A stretch of DNA of 64,000 bases from Cordilura impudica (Eukaryota; Arthropoda; Insecta; Diptera; Scathophagidae). The first letter of the stretch is position 1. Every line of letters starts with the position of its first letter. The DNA is taken from positions 10,180,668 through 10,244,667 of the forward strand of contig OY821519.1 of the NCBI GenBank assembly GCA_963682025.1, written 5' to 3'. The position numbers and the translations under genes were made by a program. Shown here one piece after another: positions 56,946 to 64,000 of this stretch. The notes beneath the pieces are model-generated. The model ran no database searches and was not told the origin of the DNA. It was given only the letters and a program-made list of their open reading frames with translations.

Positions 56946-57130
56946 GTAAAATCAGAGAAAAAATTTTAACAGTAATTGATGTTGGAGCCTACGGTCAAAC
57001 TCGAGTAGTAAAAATAAAATTATTCGTGTTTAAAAGCACGTCAAAAGACAAATATAGTCAAATATATAACAAATTTATAGAATTGGGAATCACACAAGTA
57101 CCAGGAATGTCATCCTTAAATTTCAATTGA
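56942..57130 (+). pseudogene. Possible DDE transposase fragment (PIF/Harbinger-like)
   Basis: The 62-codon frame has ILTVIDVGAYGQT and later GITQVPGMSSLNF, which resembles the (I/F)DVGAYGR..D..(F/L)PG region of DDE_Tnp_4-type transposases. It follows a plausible 3' splice site. The evidence is one motif pair; the true identity is open. Confidence 0.35.
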
Positions 57131-57460
57131 ATCTGACTGCCCTACTGGCGTTTGCAAAACATCTACTCGAAAAAGAGCGACCATTTTCCATAAAAATGCA
57201 GGAAGATCTGCACTTCATAAAATAAAAAATTCTTGGTATAATTTTATATATTTTCGAGTCAGTTATATTAATAGATTACTCTCCAGAAATATTGAAGCAT
57301 TTTGATAAAAACTATGGAGTGGGGTTTTTAATTTGAACACTGTCTTTCATCGACTATATTCATAGATTAACGCGTTCCGACCAAAATTATGGCATCGGTA
57401 TAGTACTACTCGGTTGATATTGATTATTTTCCAGAAAATTTTCCTCAAAGACTAAATAAA
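57131..57460. other. Non-coding spacer
   Basis: Nothing firmly recognised; possible continuation of the DDE-like relic in broken frames. Confidence 0.3.
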
Positions 57461-59249
57461 AAACAAGTAAGAAAATTATAGTCGGTCTAGACCCTATATA
57501 TGAATACCCTATACCATGTTTTAGAGACTCTATCTCTTCGGTCGAACCATTTGGATATAGAAACTAAGCATAAACCAAATTTGAGTGCCATTGTTATTAT
57601 TTTTTTTTTGGCTGCGGATATGAAAAAGTTCATGTCGGGTGCTATATTTATATGGGGACTAGGTAAAAAAAGTGGACCGATTCTGACTATATTTGGTAAG
57701 GTCACTTATATTTTGAAAAAATATATACAAACGAAATTCGAGAAAAATCTATGCAATATTTTTGTTTTTCGATAGATTTAAATGAAGATCGGGAAGCAGC
57801 TCTATATGGGGCCTATGACTAAGAATTGTCCTAAAATTTGTCGAATTTGACTGAGATGTATATGATAATTTGGATCTTATGGCAATTTATGTCGATTTCA
57901 TAGGGGTCGTTTGTATGGGGACTAGGTCTGAACATGAACCGATTTTCACCAATTTCAATAGTGTTCATCCCAGGGCGGAACAAAGCTTATATACTGAATT
58001 TCATCAAAACAGATTAATATTTGGGACCTGTAGTTTGATTAAAAGATTTACATGGACACACTAGGGTGTCCGTTATATCTTAAAGTGGAAATATTTATTG
58101 TCTCACCCCTCAAAAAGTTGAGGTTTGATGCAAAAATGACTCTCCAAAACTTTCACCCCCCTGGGAACACGCCTTCCCGGCCCGACTTGAATTCGAAAAA
58201 TTCAAGTGTGTTTATATGGGGAAAATATGACTTTTTTTCAGATTTTGCGAAAATTTCTTTCTGTAACTTAATTATTCCGACAAGCTGTTATATAATTCGG
58301 GATCAGTATTAAATTATCCATTCAAAAAGCTATAAAACTTCGCAATCGAAAAAAAACTAGGTCATGAAATTTGATGGCATTTTTTTCAACTTTGAGAAAT
58401 TGATTAAAGCCATAATTTTTTTTTTTTGGTCTCTATACTTATAAGTACTCAGATATGAAGTATTGTTTTATTACCACGTTGTTAAACTATTGCGCATTGA
58501 GACCGAAAATGGAAAATATTTTTACAAAATTTTGAAAACTCCCTTTTCAAGTTTTAAAAAATTTTCTTAAACAAAATTTAAAAAAATGGATCTGGCGTTT
58601 TAAGGTTTTGTTTAATACATGTTACAGATTGACTGTGTGCATTTTTAGGTAAATCGCTGTGCCAGAATTTTTTTGACAAGGATTTTATTTTTACGGATTT
58701 TTGTAAAATGTTCAGTAAATGTACTCTTTCTAAATACTTTGTATAGAAAATTCATCACTTTTCTGCTTTTAGATTTTATATTTTATCTCAATAGCCTAGG
58801 GTTTCGGAAAAAAATAATATGACCTCATTAACCCTTTTGGAATTGGGGTCACCTATGACCCCAAGCTAATAAAAGACAATTTATTCAAAAAATGCAAATA
58901 TTTTGTAAGTGCTGTTGAATTTGTAAATGTGACGCTTAAAATATAATAACCAAATGTGTCTTAAATGCTAAATATTTGGAATAAATCGAACAACGCTAAC
59001 CCATTCCTTGCCGAGGCCAAACTTTGAATTTTGTCATATTTAAAAAAGTAAATTTCGTTTATAAGAAAAAATTGCCCGTACAAATAATGGACACCCTATG
59101 GACACACGGACAGACGGACGGACGGAAATCGCTAAATCGACTCTGAAAGTGATTCCGAGTCGATCGGTATAATAGGTCAAATATTTTTGGTAGTTACAAA
59201 TATCCGCACAAAGTCATTATACCCTGACCACATAGTGGTATAGGATATA
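57461..59249 (-). mobile_element. INE-1/DINE-1-like element, copy D6, split by transposon T
   Basis: Reverse orientation: AAACAAGTAAGAAAATTATA and AGTCGGTCTAGACC at the left, then the family body, ATTAAAAGATTTACATGGACACAC, the 1037-bp insert, and GGACAGACGGACGGACGG to CACATAGTGGTATAGG at 59249. The GACGGACGG and CATAGTGG blocks lie in family order once the insert is left out. Confidence 0.8.
58062..59098. mobile_element. Transposon T, clean copy (1037 bp) with 9-bp TSD
   Basis: TIRs TAGGGTGTCCGTTAT and (reverse) TAGGGTGTCCATTAT; perfect 9-bp TSD TGGACACAC at 58053-58061 and 59099-59107. It lies inside D6, whose sequence is continuous without it. No ORF over 90 codons: non-autonomous. Inner sequence matches 32345-33205 and 51960-53010. 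9-bp TSDs are typical of Mutator-like and some related elements; superfamily unproven. Confidence 0.85.
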
Positions 59250-59252
59250 AAA

Positions 59253-59570
59253 AGGGTACTTTTTGAAAAGAGGGTACCTTTTAAAAGAAGAGTAGTTTTG
59301 AAAAAAAATGCTTTAAAAAAAGGGTACTTTTAAAAAGAAAAGGTTATTATTAAGAAAAATGGTACAGTTTTGAAAAAAGGGTACTTTAAGTATATGAGAA
59401 ATGATAAAAATTTGAAAAATGTTTTTTTTTTAATGTTAATTTTTTGAAAAACGGCTACCTTTTTTAAAAAAAAGCGCTTTTCAAAAAAGGACCTTTTAAA
59501 AAATGGGTAATTTTTTAAAAAAAAGTGTTGAGTTTTTAAAAAAGGGTACTTTTTTAAAAAGAGTACATTG
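59253..59570. repeat. Degenerate AAAAAGGGTACTTTT tandem repeat
   Basis: About a dozen units of AAAAAAGGGTACTTTT-like sequence, each near-palindromic (AAAAGGGTACtTTTT). The minus ORF 59614-59330 over it is Phe/Lys low-complexity and not a gene. Confidence 0.8.
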
Positions 59571-59964
59571 AATCTTTTTATTTTTTCAAGAATTTTCTTC
59601 ATATCTCGTGACACTTTGGACCGATTTTGATGATTTTGAATAGCAACTCTTTTGAAATCGTGATTTTCACAGACCGACGAACAGACGTTTAGCGCTAAAT
59701 CAACTTCAACTTTGAAAGTTCAAAATATGGGGATATTTCGTAATTAAAATCTTAAAGAAATCCGTCCAAAATTTTGACTCGGACGAACTGCTGCTGGAAA
59801 AGGCTCAGACACTTTCCTTATAAAATTGTGAAAATTTCAAATTTCATTCTTCAGATACTTTGCATAATTACTTTATCGAAAGTTAAATTTTTCGGAGCTG
59901 CAATTGTAGGGAAGATATTTATTTGAAATTTCAAATGATTATGGGCCGGGCGAACTATTATTCG
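59571..59964. repeat. Family B fragment and spacer
   Basis: 59590-59720 has TCTCGTGACACTTTGGACCG, ATTTTGATGATTTTGAATAG and GACCGACGAACAGACG, as in the family B copies. The rest is unassigned. Confidence 0.5.
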
Positions 59965-60854
59965 AAATTTTCTTGTGTTATAATCAACACTCTGATCATG
60001 TTTTTCTCCAAAATGATTTGAATTCATTTTATTCTTGGTGTAATTTAAATTTATTGGAGCTAAACCTTAAAAAGTGTAAACATATGCGTTTCGTCAGAAA
60101 GAGGCCGATATCTGTCAACTATATGCTGGGTGATTATTGTCTCGATAAAGTAGATAACTTTATAGATCTTGGTGTTTTATTGGATCATAAACTGACCTTT
60201 GTTCCTCATATAACAATTACTGTCAACAAAGCCAGAGGTGTACTTGGTTTCATAAAACGTTGGGCTAAAGAGTTTAATGATCCCTATGTCACCAAAACTT
60301 TATATACGTCACTTGTGAGACCTATACTGGAATATGCTTCTATAATTTGGGACCCAATCTACCAAATTCATGCCGACAGTCTGGAATCTGTGCAGAAACA
60401 ATTCCTTTTGTTTTGTCTTCGGAGTTTAAACTTCAATCCAAGTAATCTTCCATCCTATACCAGCAGACTTGCCCTTATTAAGCTACCAACTTTAAAAAGC
60501 CGGAGAACTATGCTAAATGTTTCATTTCTTCTTAATATAATTAATGGTGATGTTTGTTCCGGTTTTTTGATTAACAATATATCATTCAACATTCCTCAAC
60601 GACCAACACGTTACTTCTCACCTTTATCTGTACAGTTCTATAGAGCTAATTATGCAAATGCAGACCCTCTCAGGAGAATGTGTATTCAATTTAATGAACT
60701 TTATAGATTTATTGATTTCTCATTAAATACTAATCTAATTAAAAGTAAAATAATATGCTTGCTAAATTCATGAATATCTATGTACTAAAATTAATTTTAA
60801 AATTTTTTCTTTGTAAATAGTCTGTAAGGATTAATTCCATAGACCAATATACGA

Positions 60855-60885
<31 letters not shown>
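59965..60885 (+). mobile_element. 5'-truncated non-LTR retrotransposon with poly-A tail
   Basis: RT C-terminal ORF, a short 3' UTR and a 29-nt pure A run (60857-60885) preceded by ACGAAT. Poly-A tail and 5' truncation are the marks of LINE retrotransposition. The long perfect A run and open frame suggest a fairly recent insertion. Confidence 0.85.
59973..60773 (+). CDS. Reverse transcriptase C-terminus, 5' truncated but open (266 codons)
   Basis: Residues 1-110: LQNDLNSFYSWCNLNLLELN, LKKCKHMRF, DNFIDLGVLLDHKLTFVPHI and KARGVLGFIKRWAKEF, the region after the YADD box. Then YVTKTLYTSLVRPILEYASI, WDP, LESVQKQFLLFCLRSL and the LPSYTSRLALIKLPTLKSRR thumb. This is the C-terminus typical of insect non-LTR RTs without RNase H (Jockey/CR1/I-like group). 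No frame break over 266 codons. The first Met is not the true start; the upstream RT is gone. Confidence 0.85.
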   Translation: MCYNQHSDHVFLQNDLNSFYSWCNLNLLELNLKKCKHMRFVRKRPISVNYMLGDYCLDKVDNFIDLGVLLDHKLTFVPHITITVNKARGVLGFIKRWAKEFNDPYVTKTLYTSLVRPILEYASIIWDPIYQIHADSLESVQKQFLLFCLRSLNFNPSNLPSYTSRLALIKLPTLKSRRTMLNVSFLLNIINGDVCSGFLINNISFNIPQRPTRYFSPLSVQFYRANYANADPLRRMCIQFNELYRFIDFSLNTNLIKSKIICLLNS

Positions 60886-60888
<3 letters not shown>

Positions 60889-61159
60889 TGACAACTTTCC
60901 ACACAAATGTATAAAAACATTCACTCCGTGATTGTTTCATATCATTTTACAAAAATTTTTCCAAAAATACATGGTAAAATTAATTCAAACAGTGGTTCCT
61001 CATATCAACAGATTATATTTCTAAAATATTGAAACACTAGGATGAGAGAAAAGGGGTGCGTGAACTACTACTTGAAAGAAATCAGTAATTAAAGCAAATA
61101 AGAGCGTTAATTCGACTATGCCGTATCTTTGATACCCTCCAGCTGGGTTTTTTTTTACA
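60886..61159. repeat. Spacer with segment shared with 56560-56650
   Basis: 61013-61110 is the second copy of the TATTGAAACACTAGGATGAG segment, then a CAAATAAGAGCGTTAATTCG DINE-like terminus. Confidence 0.65.
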
Positions 61160-61403
61160 TCTATAATATTAATAAGTAAGGCGATTTTTTGTGACCGATG
61201 ATTTGTTAAACAGCTTTCTCCCGATTTTGACCAACCGTATTTTATTTGAAAGGTATTTCTTTTTAGTTGTGTCCATCAGATTTTTTTTTTAATTTTTAAA
61301 TTTTTTTTTTTTTGAGTTATGCTCATTTAAAGTTGCTACTAACACATACATAAAATTATATGCGTGTGTTTATTAAATTTGTTAATATGATTGCAAAAAT
61401 AAT
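61160..61403 (+). mobile_element. Helitron H9, 5' part
   Basis: A|TCTATAATATTAATAAG, AAGGCGATTTTTTGTGACCG, CCCGATTTTGACC, GAAAGGTATTTCTTTTTAG and the AAGTTGCTACTAACACATAC interior; breaks off at about 61400. Confidence 0.75.
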
Positions 61404-61465
61404 CTAACCCATAAAAAAAAGTCTTTATTAAAACACTTTCTTTCCTCATGCATATGAGTTTTGTA
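61404..61465. repeat. Segment shared with 7920-7985
   Basis: ATCTAACCCATAAAAAnAAAGT and CTTTCTTTCCTCATGCATAT GAGTTTTG occur also just upstream of the 115-bp tandem array. Confidence 0.75.
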
Positions 61466-61522
61466 TGACCAATCACCATTAGTTTTTTGTCCCCAACATT
61501 TTCTGAAAACATATTATTGTTA

Positions 61523-61932
61523 TCTGTAATATTAATGGGTAAGGCGATTTCTTCTGACCGATGATTTTTTAAACACATTTTTCTCGATTCTGACCAAACG
61601 TATCTTATTTGAAGGCATTTATTTTTCTCTGTCCACCAGATTTACAGATTTTTAATTTTTTAAAATTTTTTTTAAGTAAAATGAATTTTAAGTTGCTACT
61701 GACACATACATACAATTATACAATGCTATGTGTGTATTTATTAAATTTGTTAATGTGTTTATGAGTTTGATTTCTTCATTCACAATAATAATTGTGTTGA
61801 ATTTAAAAATAATAAAAGATATTTAAAAAGTGTTGATTTGTGAATTGGCTAAAATTGATTAGCATACGTTTATGGTCTTTATTAAATGAAAAATTAAAAT
61901 TTCCGCGAATTTTCACTGGAGCCTTCTGCTAG
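61523..61932 (+). mobile_element. Non-autonomous Helitron H10 (410 bp)
   Basis: A|TCTGTAATATTAATGGG, AAGGCGATTTCTTCTGACCG at the left; GATTTGTGAATTGGCTAAAA, TTAGCATACGTTTATGG and the end TTCACTGGAGCCTTCTG, CTAG, T at the right. The terminal hairpin is damaged (the CTCGAATTTCGAG core is deleted). Confidence 0.78.
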
Positions 61933-62284
61933 TTTATATAAATAATTGAACTTATTGCACTATTTTTAACAAATATAAACGAAAGTTAACAATTTGATAA
62001 ACTAAATATTAAATTATTGCAATTTATTATTACTGAATTTCTATAATTTTTCTAGAGGTGTCTTCATAGATGAGGTCATATTTTGCCACAATGATATCCA
62101 ATTTACTCCATTTTATATATACAAGTAAATGTTAAAAGACAGATGGACAGACGGACAGACTTCTGTAGTTATAAGGATAAAAAATATATATTCTTTGTGG
62201 GGTCACAAATTTCTATGCGTTACTGCATCATGGTGTGGGATGTATGAAAAATAATTTTAAAAAAAATGTTTATATGGTTTTTTC
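61933..62284. repeat. Spacer with family B fragment
   Basis: 62045-62260 contains AGACAGATGGACAGACGGAC, TATAAGGATAAAAAATATAT, a GGGGTCACAAATT stretch and TGCATCATGGTGTGGGATGT, in family B order. Confidence 0.5.
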
Positions 62285-63081
62285 CAGAGTTCAGAAAAAA
62301 ACACACACTGAATAAAAAACTCGTACATATATGTAAACAAACATAACTTAGACCAACACACACATATTTTTATTTTCATGTCAATTATGTTTGTTTTTAA
62401 ATTTTCTTCGGTGCCCAACACAACCATGACTGTGTTCGTTTTAATATTTCGTTATTTACACGAACATTTTTGTATCACGTACTTTTTGTTTCAATCACAC
62501 ATAAAGCACACATTTTTGAGTGTTGCTTTATTTGAAGTTCATGTTCTGGTACGTGTACTGAAAAAAAAACAAAACATGTACAATAAACAGGTTCGAGTTC
62601 AGTTATATTTTAAGTCGTGTTGTGGCTCGTGTAGTAAGAAAAAACAGAACATGTACAATAAACAGGTTCGAGTTCAGTTATATTTTAAGTCGTGTTTAAA
62701 ATATAACTGAACTCGAACCTGTTTATTGTACATGTTCTGTTTTTTCTTACTACACGAGCCACAACACGACTTAAAATATAACTGAACTCGAACCTGTTTA
62801 TTGTACATGTTCTGTTTTTTTTTTTTTCAGTACACGTACCTGAACATGAACTTCAAATAAAGCAACACTCAAAAATGTGTGCTTTATGTGTGATTGAAAC
62901 AAAAAGTACGTGATACAAATATGTTCGTGTAAATAACGAAATATTCAAACGAACACAGTCATGGTTGTGTTGGGCACCGTAGAAAATTTAGAAACGCACA
63001 TAATTGATATGAAAATAAAGATATGTGTTGGCTGCTTTTGAACAGAACATTGTGTGTTTCATGTGTGTATTTTCTGAACCT
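62285..63081. mobile_element. Foldback element: 797-bp near-perfect palindrome
   Basis: Left arm 62285-62688 is matched by its inverted copy 62696-63081 with a 7-nt loop GTCGTGT. Matching checkpoints: GGTGCCCAACACAACCATGA (62411) with TCATGGTTGTGTTGGGCACC (62960), CGTACTTTTTGTTTCAATCA (62479) with TGATTGAAACAAAAAGTACG. Within each arm a 45-70 bp block (ACATGTACAATAAACAGGTT...) is directly duplicated. Flanked by a 10-bp direct repeat TGGTTTTTTC (62275-62284, 63082-63091). No gene; the 110-codon ORF inside is a by-product. Confidence 0.9.
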
Positions 63082-63091
63082 TGGTTTTTTC

Positions 63092-63804
63092 AGCAACTGC
63101 AAATGACTATGTTCATAGAATTTTAAGTCATTCCGACCAATCAGATAACACGGTACGCCAAAAAACATTAAAAAGACTTCAGCCTTACAAAGAATTGCAT
63201 ATTTGAAAGAAATATATTAAATACTTATACTCGTCCTAAGACATCACTGTCAGTGTCAACCAAAAGACTAACAATATTGTGATGTTTCTTATTTTACGAC
63301 AAAAGGATGTCAATAATGTCCTTTCAAAAATTCATACATTTTCAGAGTTTTTCATGTGTAACCAAAAAAGTAATTTCTCTATGTTTGTGGATCAAAATTT
63401 GAAATTTGTAACACCAATTTATTTTTATTTTGGTATGTGCTTCCACACATGCCTGTCCGAAGTACAATTCAAATTTAATTTATTAGAAATTTTGAAAAAA
63501 TATGAAGAAAGAAGTTTTGAAATGACACAACCAAATAGAAAAATATATAAAATTGCCAAAAAAAAAAAAATAAAAAAATTTTCACCTGACATCGGTAACG
63601 ACATCGTAGGACGAACATAATTATTTAAATATATTTTTAAAACGCGTGGTCCTTGAAAATATTTAAATTCATTTTAAAATTAAGCAAAAATAATCCTTTT
63701 TGTCTCTAGTTTCTTCCGTATTAATTTATAATTTAATTTATAATTTTTTTAAATAATTAAATTTAAAAAAAAATTGTTTATATTCTGCCCTTATTTTTTA
63801 ATTA
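63092..63804. other. Spacer with an unrecognised 113-codon ORF
   Basis: ORF 63279-63620 (plus) is Phe/Lys-rich: MMFLILRQKDVNNVLSKIHT, then CHTCLSEVQFKFNLLEILKK and a poly-Lys run. No recognisable domain, splice context or homologue in the window. It may be chance or an exon piece; I would not call it a gene without transcript data. Confidence 0.25.
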
Positions 63805-63880
63805 CTAGCATAACCCAGCTCTGAAAATTCGAGTGCATAATTCTAGGAAATTTTATTTTTTCTTTAAATTTTTTCCTTTA
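63805..63880 (-). mobile_element. Helitron H7, 3' terminus
   Basis: Minus strand: TTTCCTAGAATTATGCACTC, GAATTTTCAGAGCTGGG, TTATG, CTAG, then T. The 5' part is not recognisable before the window end. Confidence 0.7.
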
Positions 63881-64000
63881 AACGATTTTTTAATGTACGT
63901 TAGGGTCGGTCACTTTTTTTTGCGAAGAATGCTCTCGCAGTATGAGGTAGGGCATGGAAAACTATGAAGAAGTGCATGTTTAGTTTTTGGAAATGATGAA

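Noticed and set aside
62378..62710. 110-codon ORF inside the foldback
   Set aside because: It crosses the palindrome loop and a direct duplication; its content is explained by the repeat structure.
1..64000. CRISPR arrays, operons, riboswitches and rho-type terminators
   Set aside because: None seen; the DNA is of animal nuclear type and the tandem repeats lack the spacer pattern.

Overview
This window looks like a gene-poor, strongly AT-rich stretch of a fly (Diptera, probably calyptrate) nuclear genome. The reasons are repeat families close to the INE-1/DINE-1 elements of flies, mariner, piggyBac, Transib, Helitron and LOA/Jockey-type elements, many CAA/GTT and CA microsatellites, and no bacterial-style gene packing. 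I see no convincing host protein-coding exon. Family names come from motif recognition; no database search was run.

Layout. 1-2530: minus-strand non-LTR retrotransposon with ORF1 and a frameshifted endonuclease-RT ORF2 leaving the window. 4062-5298: inverted copy of a minisatellite-cored repeat family (M) that recurs at 40.9-43.7 kb and 51.1-51.8 kb. 7985-8560: about 115-bp tandem repeats. 8589-9893: 5'-truncated LOA-like element with RNase H and a TAACC tail. 10081-11653: mariner relic split by a small Helitron. 12.2-14 kb: Helitron end and hAT-like relic. 15849-17987: piggyBac relic. 18143-22921: second piggyBac, split by a Transib (19203-22289). 22.9-35.4 kb: INE-1/DINE-1-like copies, Helitron pieces, a tRNA-derived SINE and relics of an unnamed DNA transposon. 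35465-39314: a structurally complete Transib with an uninterrupted transposase. 40.5-45.5 kb: mariner relics, M-family copy with nested insertions, Helitrons. 45.5-48 kb: non-repetitive, microsatellite-rich DNA. 48.0-50.35 kb: Jockey-like RT relic split by a 1244-bp solo LTR. 51-59.3 kb: M copies, the unnamed transposon (one copy with clean TIRs and 9-bp TSD), a MITE, mariner and DINE-like copies. 59.96-60.89 kb: 5'-truncated non-LTR element with poly-A tail. 61.1-61.9 kb: Helitrons. 62285-63081: foldback element with roughly 400-bp arms.

Main points. (1) The Transib at 35465-39314 has 5-bp TSDs (CGACT), about 38-bp TIRs with CACTGTG/CACAGTG ends, and a 673-aa transposase that keeps the RAG1-like DDE and zinc-ligand residues. 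(2) The decayed Transib at 19203-22289 has CACAGTG/CACTGTG heptamers followed by an A-rich nine-base block (CCATAAATA / CCAAAAATA) after exactly 23 nt at one end and 12 nt at the other, the spacing seen in V(D)J recombination signals. (3) Short Helitrons, a foldback element, a 9-bp-TSD transposon and a solo LTR all have ends that can be read directly. Insertions nested inside older insertions, several with exact target duplications, give a relative-age record. No gene network is encoded here: the coding capacity is that of selfish elements.
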